Part shown: positions 25,810-34,522 of the stretch, piece after piece
Position numbering within the stretch: the first letter of the stretch is position 1
Layout of the letters: the number at the start of each line of letters is the position of its first letter
The notes under the pieces: generated by a model
Told to the model about the DNA's origin: nothing
Seen by the model: the letters and a program-made list of their open reading frames with translations, nothing else
Databases searched by the model: none
Assembly (NCBI GenBank): GCA_020638655.1
Contig: JACKIC010000002.1
Location: 372,001 to 436,000 of the forward strand
Source of the DNA: Planctomycetota bacterium
GTDB taxonomy: Bacteria; Planctomycetota; UBA1135; UBA2386
Direction: 5' to 3'
Length of the DNA stretch: 64,000 bases
Translations under genes and position numbers: made by a program

Positions 25810-25903
25810 CGCGCCCCTTTGCCTTCGCCTGCCGCTGGTGGGTGGGGGTGCGGCAGCGCGGGCAGGAAACTCGGCTGCCGGGCCCCATCGAGCAACTCGT
25901 CCC

Positions 25904-25931
25904 TTGAGCGGATCGGCAAGCTGGCTACGCT
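25904..25931 (+). promoter_or_regulatory. Promoter of the coiled-coil zinc-ribbon gene
   Basis: TTGAGC (25904-25909), a 16-nt spacer and TACGCT (25926-25931). The -10 ends 42 nt before the GTG at 25974, supporting that start. Confidence 0.5.
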
Positions 25932-25973
25932 GCTCGCCTGCCGCAGGTCGCGGCGGAACCGAGTCCGAACCAG

Positions 25974-26678
25974 GTGCACCCCCTAGTCCAGAAGCTGCTC
26001 GACCTCCAGGTTGTCGATCAGGAGATCACTTCCCTCACCAAGGACATCGATTCGCTGCCGGCCGAGGAGGCCAGGCGGCGACGCAAGCTCGAGGAGGCCG
26101 AGCGGGTCGCGGCCGAGCGCCGCGAGAAGATGACCAAGGCCGAGTTGGACTCGCGCGCGCTCGACAAGGCGATCCGCAGCAGCGACGAGGAGATCAAGAA
26201 GCTCAACGAGCGCCTCAACGTCGTGCGCAACAACGCCGAATACCAGGCGACCCTGTTCAGCATCGAGAACGTGCGCAAGGACCGCGACGCGATGCAGGAG
26301 GACTGCCTGCACCTGCTCGAGCAGATCGAGACGCAGCGGCCCGACGTCGTCGCCGCGGACGCGGTCGTCGCCGAGGAGAAGGGCGTGCTCGAGGGTTTCC
26401 TGCGTGAGGCCGAAGCGCTGCGCGCGTCGCGCGCCGACGCCATCGCCGAGGTGCGCGGCCGCCGCGAGCAGGTCGCGCAGGGGCTGCCCGAGGATCTGCT
26501 GCGCGAGTACGAGGGCCTCTACAAGACGCGCGACAACATGGCGGTGTGCCCGGTCGAGAGCAGCTACTGCCAGGGCTGCTACAGCAAGATCACCATGAAC
26601 GACACCGCCAAGCTCATGGGCGGCACGAGCGTGGTGCGCTGCGGCGCCTGCCAGCGCATCCTGTATCTGTCGCGCTGA
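25974..26678 (+). CDS. Coiled-coil protein with C4 zinc ribbon (zf-RING_7/CdsZ-like)
   Basis: The 234-residue protein consists of a long antiparallel coiled coil (residues about 5-170, strongly charged heptads) and a C-terminal C4 zinc ribbon (Y-C-Q-G-C-Y ... R-C-G-A-C-Q-R-I-L-Y). The same architecture is seen in the bacterial CT398/CdsZ family. Members have been linked to envelope or secretion functions and to nucleic-acid binding, so the role here is open. The start is GTG 25974, placed 42 nt after a TACGCT hexamer. It precedes selB by 16 bp and is probably co-transcribed. Confidence 0.85.
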   Translation: MHPLVQKLLDLQVVDQEITSLTKDIDSLPAEEARRRRKLEEAERVAAERREKMTKAELDSRALDKAIRSSDEEIKKLNERLNVVRNNAEYQATLFSIENVRKDRDAMQEDCLHLLEQIETQRPDVVAADAVVAEEKGVLEGFLREAEALRASRADAIAEVRGRREQVAQGLPEDLLREYEGLYKTRDNMAVCPVESSYCQGCYSKITMNDTAKLMGGTSVVRCGACQRILYLSR

Positions 26679-26694
26679 TCTCGCGCCGCGCCCC

Positions 26695-28641
26695 ATGGCC
26701 CGCTCGATCCATCCCGTCGTCGTCGGCACAGCCGGCCACATCGACCACGGCAAGAGCAGCCTGGTCCGCGCCCTGACCGGGATCGATCCCGATCGCCTCA
26801 AGGAGGAGAAGGAACGCGGCCTGACGATCGACCTGGGGTTCGCGCGCTTCAAGCTCGCCGACGGTCGCTGGCTCGGTCTGATCGACGTCCCCGGCCACGA
26901 GCGCTTCGTGCGCAACATGGTCGCCGGCAGCTCGGGCATCGACCTGGCGATGTTGGTGGTGGCCGCCGACGACGGCGTGATGCCGCAGACGACCGAACAC
27001 GTCGACATCCTCGACCTGCTCGGGGTGCGCGGCGGGCTGGTGGTCCTGACCAAGACCGACGTCGTCGACGAGGCGCTCGTCGACATGGCCGAGGACGAGG
27101 TCAAGAAGCTCGTGCGCGGCACCGTGCTGCAGGACGCCGAGGTGCTGCGCGTCAGCTCGACCACCGGGGAGGGCATCCCCGAGCTGCGCGCCCGGCTCGA
27201 ACAGCTGGCGCTGACCGTCGAGCCGCGGCAGAGCCACGGCCCGTTCCGCATGCCGGTGCAGCGCGTGTTCTCGCTGCCGGGCATCGGCACGGTGATCACC
27301 GGCATCCCGATCTCGGGCTCGGTCACGCCGGGCACCGAGCTCGAGGTGCTGCCGATCGGCCAGAAGGTCAAGGTGCGCGGCATCCACGCCTACGGCGGCA
27401 AGGTCGACGAGGCGGTCGCGGGCCACAGCACCGCGCTGTCGGTGCCCGACGCCAAGGAGCTCGGCGTGCACCGCGGCATGGTGTTGTGCGCGCCGGGTGT
27501 CTTCAACGCGGGCGATGCCGTGGACGTCGAGCTGCAGCTGACGCTGCGGGCCGGCCGCATCGCGCACCGCACGCCGATCCGCTTCCACACCGGTACGGTC
27601 GAGGTGCGCGGCCACCTGCTGCTGCTCGACCGCGACCAGACCGAGGCCGGCGAGCAGCTCGTGGCGCGCCTGGAACTCGACGAGGACGTCTGCTGCTCGC
27701 ACGGCGACCGCTTCCTGCTGCGCCTGCAGAACCCGGCGATCACCGTCGGCGGCGGCCGCATCCTGCGCCTGTCGCGCTCGGGGCGGTATCGCCGGCGCAG
27801 TCTCGGCGACGAGCTGTCGGGCATCGTCGCCGCCGGCGACCGACCCGAGGCCCGGCTCTCGCACGAACTCGAACAGGCGGGGCCCGGCGGCGCCACGGTC
27901 GACGACCTGGCGCGCGCGCTCGAGGTCGGCGAGGAGAAGGTGCTCGAGCTGCTCGCGGCGATGCCCGAGGTGGAGCTGCACCGCAAGGCGATGCGCGCCT
28001 TCCTGCTGCAGCACGTGCAGGCCGGCGAACGCGAGCTGCAGGAGTCCGTCGACCGCATGCTCGCGCGCCGGCCCGAGGCCGCGTCGATCAAGCGCACCGC
28101 CGTGCGCACGACCAAGTCGTTGCCGCAGCCGCTGGTCGAGCACCTGTGGGAGCGACTGCAGGCGCAGGGCAAGGTGCGCGCCGGTCGCCAGGGGGTGATC
28201 CTGTTCGTCGACCGACTGCGTCCGCTGGCCGCGCCGCAGCAGGCGATCTTCGACAAGCTGATCGGCGAGTGCGAGACCCGGGGCTTCCGGCCGCCGGAAC
28301 TGCACGAGCTGGCGGCCGTCGCCGGCATCGACGGCGACCCGCTGCTGTCGCTGCTCGACCGCGCCCAGGACGAAGGCCGCATCGACAAGGTCGGCGACCA
28401 CTACTACGCCGCCAAGATCGTGCGCCACGTGTGCCGCTCGATCCGCGACAACTGCCTGCGCAACGGCGAGGTGCTCGACATCCCGAGCCTGCGCGACGGC
28501 CTCGACACCAGCCGCAAGTACCTGATCCCGCTGCTCGAGTACGTGGATTCGTTGGGGCTGACCGTGCTGCGCGGCGGCGTGCGGCGCCTCCTGCCTTCGT
28601 CGGATCTGTCGCGCGATCTGGCCGCCGAAGCCGGGGCCTGA
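26695..28641 (+). CDS. selB: Selenocysteine-specific elongation factor SelB
   Basis: The 648-residue protein is a SelB-type GTPase that delivers Sec-tRNA(Sec) to UGA codons carrying a SECIS element. The EF-Tu-like core has G-H-I-D-H-G-K-S near residue 14, D-V-P-G-H-E (G3) and the G4 variant T-K-T-D typical of this family. Domains 2 and 3 follow. The C-terminal half (about residues 400-640) is made of winged-helix repeats that read the SECIS RNA. selA, selD and a selC tRNA are not in this window, and I saw no obvious selenoprotein with in-frame TGA. The cell is therefore expected to encode selenoproteins elsewhere. Confidence 0.94.
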   Translation: MARSIHPVVVGTAGHIDHGKSSLVRALTGIDPDRLKEEKERGLTIDLGFARFKLADGRWLGLIDVPGHERFVRNMVAGSSGIDLAMLVVAADDGVMPQTTEHVDILDLLGVRGGLVVLTKTDVVDEALVDMAEDEVKKLVRGTVLQDAEVLRVSSTTGEGIPELRARLEQLALTVEPRQSHGPFRMPVQRVFSLPGIGTVITGIPISGSVTPGTELEVLPIGQKVKVRGIHAYGGKVDEAVAGHSTALSVPDAKELGVHRGMVLCAPGVFNAGDAVDVELQLTLRAGRIAHRTPIRFHTGTVEVRGHLLLLDRDQTEAGEQLVARLELDEDVCCSHGDRFLLRLQNPAITVGGGRILRLSRSGRYRRRSLGDELSGIVAAGDRPEARLSHELEQAGPGGATVDDLARALEVGEEKVLELLAAMPEVELHRKAMRAFLLQHVQAGERELQESVDRMLARRPEAASIKRTAVRTTKSLPQPLVEHLWERLQAQGKVRAGRQGVILFVDRLRPLAAPQQAIFDKLIGECETRGFRPPELHELAAVAGIDGDPLLSLLDRAQDEGRIDKVGDHYYAAKIVRHVCRSIRDNCLRNGEVLDIPSLRDGLDTSRKYLIPLLEYVDSLGLTVLRGGVRRLLPSSDLSRDLAAEAGA

Positions 28642-28643
28642 GC

Positions 28644-28670
28644 GGCCCCGTCGCCGGCCCGATCGGGGCC
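28644..28670 (+). terminator. Possible selB terminator hairpin
   Basis: A 7-bp stem GGCCCCG/CGGGGCC with a 13-nt loop begins 3 bp after the selB stop. There is no T-tract, so it may be Rho-type or simply structural. Confidence 0.35.
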
Positions 28671-28818
28671 TCCGGGGGGCGCGCGCGGCCCAACCGCCGG
28701 TGGGGCCTGCGCCACAGCGCCTTGCGATCGGCGGTTGGCGCCCGCGGGAGAATGCATCAGTCGACCGCCTCCGCGTGCCGATAACTCAGGGGTCCTCAGC
28801 TGGGAATCGGAGAAGAGC

Positions 28819-30870
28819 ATGAGCGGAGAGCATCCACGCGACGACGAACCTGACTTCCTCGACGACGACTTCGTCCTCGAGGACGACGCCGCGTTCGGTG
28901 ATCTTCCTGAGGAGAAGGCGCCCGCGAAGAGGCCTGACGGCGACCTCGACGAGCTGTTCGAAGGGGCGGCGCCCGTGCAGTCCGAAGGCAGTGAAGGCGC
29001 CGACGACCTCGACGACGAGCTGTTCGCGGTCGACGAGCCGGCGGCCTCGGCCGACGACGACGGTGCCAGCGCCGAGGAGGACCCGTTCGCCATCGACGAG
29101 GCCGACGCCGGTTCGATCCCGTTCGGCACGGGCCCCGAAGAGGAGGCGATCCTGTTCACGGACCACACCGAGGGGCTGGATCCTACGCAGAGCTTCACGA
29201 GCGGCGGCGAGTTCGCCGAGGGCGGCCCGTCGCGCTGGGACGGTGAGGGCCTCGAGCTCGAGGACGAAGAGAACCTGCCCGCGCCGGGCGCGGGCCTGTC
29301 GCCGCACGAGGTCGAAGAGGCCACGGCGGACTTCGAGCAGGAGCTGTCCTCGATGATGATCGAGGAAGAGGACGACCTGGTCGTCGACAGCGAGCAGGAC
29401 CTGGAGCTCGTCGACGGGCCGGTGCCCGCGCAGCGCGCGGCGCAGCCGGAGCTCGGGTCGTTCGACGACGAGGACCTGCCGACGCTGGAGCCCATCGACG
29501 AGTTCGAGGAGTTCGAGACGGCCGCGGCCGGCGCCGACGCGCACGGCCTGGACCCCGAGGGCATGTCCCTGGTCGAGGACGAGCCGATCGATCCGGAGTG
29601 GGCGCCGCTCGACGAGGCGGCCCTGGCGCAGGAGGCGGAGGAGGTCGAGAACCCCTACGCCGCGGAATACTACGCCGAGGACGAGAACCCCGAGGAAGCC
29701 GAGGGCCACGACCTCTACGTCGAGGACGAGCCCGAAGTGGCCGAGGTGGTCGGTGGCCAGCGCCGCGGCGGCCGCATGCTGAGCATGTTCGCCTCGCTCG
29801 CGGCGTCGCTCGCGATCCTCGCCTCGGGCGCCGTGGTGGTGATGCGGCCCGAGTGGTTCGGCCTGTCGGTCGCGCCCGAGCGCGTGCCGAGCGCCCAGGT
29901 GACGCGCCCCGAGATCAAGGTGGTCGCGCCGACGCCGACGCTGCCGCCGATGCCGGCCCCGGTGACCGCGCCGACCGATCCGGTCGAGGTCCCCGTCACC
30001 GGCACCGAGACTGCGCCGGTCGAGCCGGGGCCCGTGACCCCGATCGACAACGGTCCGGACCCGGTCACGCCGGCGCCGACGGACCCGGTCACGCCCGCGG
30101 ACGTTCCCGCGCCGGTCGAACCGACGCCGCAGGACAACACGACCGTGGCCACCGGGCCCGAGCCGCTGCCGGTCGTGCCGGTGGCCTCGCCCGACCCGGT
30201 GACCCCGGTGGAGAAGGCCTTCGAGGACAACTGGCCCGTGCCGGTCGTCGCCAAGGGGCAGGATCCCAAGGCCGTGCAGAGCCAGCTGGTGCGCATCAAC
30301 GACCACGTGCTGCTCGGCGACACGATCGCGATGGCGCCGCGGCCCTCGCAGGCCGTCGACGGCATGGTGCCGGGCAGCCGCGCGTTCGCGCAGCTGATCA
30401 ACGGCAACTACTTCATCGGCAGCGTCAAGACGATGAACGCCGACACCCTCACGCTCAAGGTCGACGAGGGTGAGGTCTCGATCCCGGTGGTGACGATCGC
30501 GCGCCTCACGCCGCTCGGCTCGCGCGACTTCGAGGAGTTGCAGAAGATGACCACGGGGTCGGTCCGCCTGACCAACAACAACCGCCTGGTCGGCAGCATC
30601 CTGAGCGGCATCGCCGACGACCACGTCGTGCTCGAGTTCCGCTCCAACCGCGTGATGCTGCCCAAGTCGGTGATCGGCGACATCCTCGAGGGCCAGGAGC
30701 AGTCCGACATCCGCCTGGACACGACCAGCGAGGAAGAGGATTGGCTGCGCCACCTGATCGAGCGCGAGCTCGGCACGGGCCTGGGCGCGCCGGTCACGCC
30801 GAAGCCGCCCGCCGCGCCGCAGGGCGCCCAGCCGCCCGCCGCGCCGCAGGGCGCGCAGCCGATCAAGTGA
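28819..30870 (+). CDS. Large acidic single-pass membrane protein with Pro-rich linker
   Basis: The 683-residue protein has a highly acidic N-terminal half (Asp/Glu-rich, low complexity, residues 1-310) and one membrane helix near residues 320-342. A Pro/Thr/Val-rich linker follows, with repeats of the P-V-T-P type (about 360-470). The compact extracytoplasmic region (about 485-650) contains two similar beta segments that each read G-x-x-x-G-S-I/V-x-x-x-x-x-D, resembling Sm/SHD1-like barrels. A short tail repeats P-P-A-A-P-Q-G-A-Q twice. The ATG at 28819 was chosen because of the GGAGAAG Shine-Dalgarno upstream; the frame is open further but lacks this. No function is recognised. Acidic cytoplasmic domains of this kind often mediate scaffolding. 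Confidence 0.7.
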   Translation: MSGEHPRDDEPDFLDDDFVLEDDAAFGDLPEEKAPAKRPDGDLDELFEGAAPVQSEGSEGADDLDDELFAVDEPAASADDDGASAEEDPFAIDEADAGSIPFGTGPEEEAILFTDHTEGLDPTQSFTSGGEFAEGGPSRWDGEGLELEDEENLPAPGAGLSPHEVEEATADFEQELSSMMIEEEDDLVVDSEQDLELVDGPVPAQRAAQPELGSFDDEDLPTLEPIDEFEEFETAAAGADAHGLDPEGMSLVEDEPIDPEWAPLDEAALAQEAEEVENPYAAEYYAEDENPEEAEGHDLYVEDEPEVAEVVGGQRRGGRMLSMFASLAASLAILASGAVVVMRPEWFGLSVAPERVPSAQVTRPEIKVVAPTPTLPPMPAPVTAPTDPVEVPVTGTETAPVEPGPVTPIDNGPDPVTPAPTDPVTPADVPAPVEPTPQDNTTVATGPEPLPVVPVASPDPVTPVEKAFEDNWPVPVVAKGQDPKAVQSQLVRINDHVLLGDTIAMAPRPSQAVDGMVPGSRAFAQLINGNYFIGSVKTMNADTLTLKVDEGEVSIPVVTIARLTPLGSRDFEELQKMTTGSVRLTNNNRLVGSILSGIADDHVVLEFRSNRVMLPKSVIGDILEGQEQSDIRLDTTSEEEDWLRHLIERELGTGLGAPVTPKPPAAPQGAQPPAAPQGAQPIK

Positions 30871-30876
30871 GCCGCG

Positions 30877-30897
30877 GGCGCCCGGATCCCGGGCGCC
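30877..30897 (+). terminator. Terminator-like hairpin after the acidic membrane protein
   Basis: A perfect 9-bp stem (GGCGCCCGG/CCGGGCGCC) with a 3-nt loop lies just 7 bp past the stop. No U-tract follows. Confidence 0.45.
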
Positions 30898-30934
30898 GCC
30901 GCAACAGGGCTCGGCAGCGGGGGCTGCGCCGGGT

Positions 30935-31480
30935 ATGCAGTGGGGCATGGACACCTGCCCCGACTGCGGCAACCACGACATGCGCGTGCGGTTGCTCGAT
31001 GGCTCGCCCGTGTTCCGGTGCGAGCTGTGCGGGGGAGAGTTCGGCGACCGCGCCGCCTCCGAATCGCTGCGCGACACGCTCGAGGCGCAGCACCACGGCT
31101 TCGACCCGCTGGTCTGGCCGCTGGTCCGCGCGCTGAACCAGCTGCCCGGGCTGGTCGTGGGAGAGGCGTCGGCCGGCGACGAGGAGCGCGCGGTGCTGCC
31201 GTCGGTCGAGATCGCCGTGCGCAACGAGGACTGTCTGCTGCAGCTCGAGAACCTCGCCAAGGCGCTGCTGCTCGGCGCTGCGGCGATGTCCTGCCACTGG
31301 GTGGTGGAGGTCGAGTATCGGCGCCACCTGGCGTTCGTGCTCAAACCCCGCTTTCCCGGCGAGGTCACCGCCCGCACGGTGCGCGACGCCCAGGGCGACC
31401 TCGAGCGGCTGCGCCGCCAGCTCGAGCGCGACCAGAAGTTGGGCTGGTGGCAGCACCCGCCCGAAGCCATGAACGGGTAG
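30935..31480 (+). CDS. Zinc-ribbon protein, unknown function
   Basis: The 181-residue product has an N-terminal zinc ribbon (C-P-D-C-G ... F-R-C-E-L-C-G-G-E near residues 8-30). A mixed alpha/beta region follows with a long helix (L-E-N-L-A-K-A-L-L-L-G-A-A-A-M-S-C-H-W) and a Trp-rich end. A second ATG 12 bp inside (30947) is an alternative start giving M-D-T-C-P-D. Its stop codon (TAG) forms part of the -10 hexamer of the next gene, so that promoter begins within this gene. Family not recognised. Confidence 0.65.
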   Translation: MQWGMDTCPDCGNHDMRVRLLDGSPVFRCELCGGEFGDRAASESLRDTLEAQHHGFDPLVWPLVRALNQLPGLVVGEASAGDEERAVLPSVEIAVRNEDCLLQLENLAKALLLGAAAMSCHWVVEVEYRRHLAFVLKPRFPGEVTARTVRDAQGDLERLRRQLERDQKLGWWQHPPEAMNG

Positions 31481-31483
31481 ACT
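31478..31483 (+). promoter_or_regulatory. -10-like hexamer for HEAT-VWA gene
   Basis: TAGACT, formed by the stop codon of the preceding gene plus three bases; 48 nt before the ATG at 31532. Confidence 0.45.
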
Positions 31484-31531
31484 GCGCGCTGCGTTCCGCC
31501 GCCGGCAGACCCCGCCGGCCCCTCCGAGACC

Positions 31532-33127
31532 ATGCGTACCCCGATCCGCCCCGAGTTCGTCTCCCGCAGCCCCTGGTTGACCGTCTGCATGCTCCTGTTG
31601 CTGCCGGCGGTGTTGTTCGCCCAGGTCGATCCGGCGCGCCTCGACGCGGTCAAGGAGTTCAAGCGCTACTGGAAGAAGTTCAAGGAGGAGGCGCAGCAGG
31701 TCGAGGCGGTGATGACCCTCAAGGGCAACGAGTGCGTGCCCGCGGCCGAGGAGCTGCTCAAGCTGCTCAAGCACCCGTCGGCGGTGGTGCAGCAGGTCGC
31801 GTTCGACGTGCTCGAGACCTACCGCGAGCCGGCGACCTACCAGGCCTGGTACGAGGCCCTGCCCAAGGAGAAGGACCAGGCGCAGGCGGCGGTGCTGATC
31901 AAGGTGCTCGGCCGCGCCAAGATCATGGAGGCGCTGCCGGCGATCGAAGAGGTGGCGAGCTCGAGCAAGGCGTCGAGCGCGGTGCGCTTCGAGGCGGCGC
32001 GCGCGCTCGCCAACCTCGGCACCCCGGGCAAGGTCGGCCTGATTCCGCAGCTGCTCGGTGACAGCGACCCGACGGTGCGGCTCGCGGCCGTCGACGCGGC
32101 CGGCGCGCTCAAGCTCACCGACGCCAGCGAGGCGCTGACCAAGCTGCTCGGCGACGACGAATGGCAGGTGCAGTCGGCCGCGATCTCGGCGCTGTCGGTG
32201 CTGCGGCCGCAGCCCGCGGTGCAGCCGCTGATCGACCTGATGCGCAAGTCGGGCCGCCTGCGCGTCGAGTGCGCCGACGCGCTGTTCAAGATCACCGGCA
32301 TGGACTTCGGCGTCGACCCCGACCGCTGGCAGGAGCAGTGGTCCAAGCTGATGACGATCCCGGGGTGGCGCATCCCGACCGACGAGGAGCTCGCCAAGAA
32401 GGCCGAGAGCCGCAAGAAGTACGACGCGTTCTACGGCAAGAAGGAGCAGACCAACGCCTTCGTCGGCATCCCGACGACGTCGACCAACGTGCTGTTCATC
32501 ATCGACGTCTCGGGCTCGATGGACGACCTGGTGGTGGAGGTCGAGAAGTTCCAGGGCTACGCCGACCGCAAGCGCTTCACGATCGTGCAGACCGAATTGC
32601 TCAACACGATCGAATCGCTGACGCCCGACACCAACTTCAACATCGTCGCGTTCGCGACCGACCTCGACATCTGGAAGAAGAACGGGCTGGTGGCGGCCAA
32701 CGTCGTCAACCGCGAGTCGGCCAAGTCGTTCGTGCGCCGGCTCAAGCCGATCGGCGGCAGCGAGGCGCAGGACCTCGCCGCGTCGGGCCTCGGCGGCGCC
32801 GCCAACCTCGCGGCCGGCAAGACCAACACCATCAAGGCGCTGCTGTATCCGTTCCACGTCGACCCCGACAAGCCGCCCAAGGCGGTCGCCGCGGGCGCCG
32901 ACAAGCAGGCGCTCGACAGCCCGCTCGACACGGTCTACTTCCTCAGCGACGGCCGCCCGTCGGTGGGCAAGATCATCGACGTCAACGAGATCCTGCGCGA
33001 GGTGCGCAAGTACAACGAGGTCTACCGCATCGTCATCCACGCGATCGCGATCGGCGACTTCCAGAAGGCGTTCCTCAAGAACCTCGCCGAGGAGAACGGC
33101 GGCGTGTTCGTCGACCTCGGCCGCTGA
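31532..33127 (+). CDS. Secreted HEAT-repeat and von Willebrand factor A protein
   Basis: The 531-residue protein has a signal peptide (cleavage near residue 30, after F-A-Q). A helical HEAT-repeat array follows (residues about 70-235, A-L-P-A-I-E-E-V type repeats), then a VWA domain (about 310-530) with an intact MIDAS motif D-V-S-G-S-M and a downstream S-D-G-R-P-S. It likely binds a partner through a divalent metal outside the cytoplasm. Mg/Ca-dependent VWA plus HEAT is common in large-genome envelope systems. The neighbours (zinc-ribbon protein upstream, MFS convergent) say nothing about the ligand. Confidence 0.85.
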   Translation: MRTPIRPEFVSRSPWLTVCMLLLLPAVLFAQVDPARLDAVKEFKRYWKKFKEEAQQVEAVMTLKGNECVPAAEELLKLLKHPSAVVQQVAFDVLETYREPATYQAWYEALPKEKDQAQAAVLIKVLGRAKIMEALPAIEEVASSSKASSAVRFEAARALANLGTPGKVGLIPQLLGDSDPTVRLAAVDAAGALKLTDASEALTKLLGDDEWQVQSAAISALSVLRPQPAVQPLIDLMRKSGRLRVECADALFKITGMDFGVDPDRWQEQWSKLMTIPGWRIPTDEELAKKAESRKKYDAFYGKKEQTNAFVGIPTTSTNVLFIIDVSGSMDDLVVEVEKFQGYADRKRFTIVQTELLNTIESLTPDTNFNIVAFATDLDIWKKNGLVAANVVNRESAKSFVRRLKPIGGSEAQDLAASGLGGAANLAAGKTNTIKALLYPFHVDPDKPPKAVAAGADKQALDSPLDTVYFLSDGRPSVGKIIDVNEILREVRKYNEVYRIVIHAIAIGDFQKAFLKNLAEENGGVFVDLGR

Positions 33128-33143
33128 GGGCCGGGCGGCACGA

Positions 33144-34391
33144 TCAACCGTCGTCGAGGCGCTCGCTGCCCGTCAGCAGCCCGCGCGGCCGCAGCAGCAT
33201 CACCAGCACCGTCGCGAACAGCCCGCCGAGCCCCGCCACCGCGAGCGCCGCGGCCATGCCGCGGTGCTGCTGCCAGCTGAACAGCAGCACGTTGAAGCCC
33301 GCGTAACACAGCCGGCAGCCCAGCGACAGGATCGACAGCACGGTGGTGCGCACCTCACTGCCCAGGCGGTGGTTGACGAACTCGTAGAGCAGCGCCCAGT
33401 GCAGCCCGAACGGCACCTGCTGCACGAAGAACATCAGCACGCCGAGCCACGCGAGCCAGCGTGTGCCGTCGCCGCTGGCCGCGAGGTGGCGTTCGCCGGC
33501 CATCAGCAGCAGCGACAGACCGAGCACGACCGGCATCACCCAGAACAGCAGCCGCCGTCCCAGCCGCGCGACCAGCCACGGCAGCGCGGCGCTCAGCGGC
33601 GCGGCGACGAGGTTGAGCAGCGCGAACACGCCGCCGACGAGTAGCGCGTTGCCGAGCAGCGGCTCCTGCTCGCTGGCCGCCGCCAGGTACGGCTGGTACT
33701 CGTGGAACGGGAAGCGCAGCAGCGTGAACAGCACCACCCAGTAGAGCAGCAGCCAGCGCAGCGGGCGCTTGGCCAGCGCCGCGCCGAGGTGGCCGAGGAA
33801 CGCCGCGCGCGACAGGCGCGGCCGGTGCGGCGGCGTGGCCAGCCGCGTCGCCACGACCGCCGCCGCGAAGGTCAGCGTGCAGGTCAGCGCGATGGTGCGT
33901 TCGTAGGCATTGCCGGCCGCGTGCGCGACGAGGCCGCCGAGCAGGAAGGCGCTGCCGGTGCCGAACAGCCGCAGCGCGCTGTTGCGCGACTCCTGGCGCA
34001 GGTAGTCGAGCCCCTTGCCCTGGGCGCGCAGCGTCTCGAACAGCAGCGTCGCCGGCGGGCCCGAGAGCACCGCGTGGCCCATGCCGAGCAGCACCTCGCC
34101 GCCCAGGAAGCCGCCGTAGGTCGGGACGGCCAGCAGCGTCGCGAAACCCGCGGTCAGCAGCAGCGGTCCGGTCACGAGCATGTACTTGGGACCGAAACGG
34201 TCGGCGAGCATGCCGGTCGGCACCTCGCAGACGAACATCGCCACGTAGTAGGCGGCGATCACCTCGCCGTAGCCCTGCGCGTCGAGGCCGTGCTGCTGGA
34301 AGTACAGGAACAGGAACGGCACGCACGCGAACGGGTAGTTAAGCAGCGCGAAGGCGCGCAGCAGGCGCAGCTGTCGTTCGAGGTCGGGCAA
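33144..34391 (-). CDS. MFS-type transporter
   Basis: The 415-residue integral membrane protein has about twelve hydrophobic helices in two halves. A D-R-F-G-P-K loop between helices 2 and 3 (residues about 64-70) is the MFS G-x-x-x-D-R-F-G-R-K-type motif. The substrate cannot be read from the sequence; many similar proteins export drugs or small metabolites. The start is a TTG at 34391, selected because a CACGCT hexamer ends 6 nt before it. It is convergent with the HEAT-VWA gene and divergent from the Met-rich secreted protein gene. Confidence 0.85.
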   Translation of the reverse strand: MPDLERQLRLLRAFALLNYPFACVPFLFLYFQQHGLDAQGYGEVIAAYYVAMFVCEVPTGMLADRFGPKYMLVTGPLLLTAGFATLLAVPTYGGFLGGEVLLGMGHAVLSGPPATLLFETLRAQGKGLDYLRQESRNSALRLFGTGSAFLLGGLVAHAAGNAYERTIALTCTLTFAAAVVATRLATPPHRPRLSRAAFLGHLGAALAKRPLRWLLLYWVVLFTLLRFPFHEYQPYLAAASEQEPLLGNALLVGGVFALLNLVAAPLSAALPWLVARLGRRLLFWVMPVVLGLSLLLMAGERHLAASGDGTRWLAWLGVLMFFVQQVPFGLHWALLYEFVNHRLGSEVRTTVLSILSLGCRLCYAGFNVLLFSWQQHRGMAAALAVAGLGGLFATVLVMLLRPRGLLTGSERLDDG

Positions 34392-34397
34392 GCGCGC

Positions 34398-34403
34398 AGC
34401 GTG
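34398..34403 (-). promoter_or_regulatory. -10-like hexamer for MFS transporter
   Basis: CACGCT on the minus strand, 6 nt before the TTG start at 34391. It is a weak variant (C instead of T at position 1) but spaced like the other leaderless candidates. Confidence 0.3.
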
Positions 34404-34462
34404 GCCGGCGGCGGCGGTCGCCGCAACCGTTCGCTTCGTCCGGCCAGGGGCCCGTGCCGTGG

Positions 34463-34468
34463 TAGACT
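34463..34468 (+). promoter_or_regulatory. -10-like hexamer for Met-rich secreted protein
   Basis: TAGACT, ending 54 nt before the ATG at 34523. There is no strong -35. Confidence 0.4.
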
Positions 34469-34522
34469 TCCCGACCCCAAGGGCCTGCCCGCCGCCCCGC
34501 GTCCACCCCGCCCTTTCTCCTC

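Larger units (their letters stand above)
25700..25973 (+). repeat. rpoD downstream spacer with decamer repeat
   Basis: This 274-bp gap has five tandem copies of a 10-bp unit (cccgccggag with small variants) at 25741-25790, then a hairpin (7-bp stem) at about 25791-25809 that may terminate rpoD transcription. The next gene's promoter lies at 25904-25931. Otherwise empty. Confidence 0.6.
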
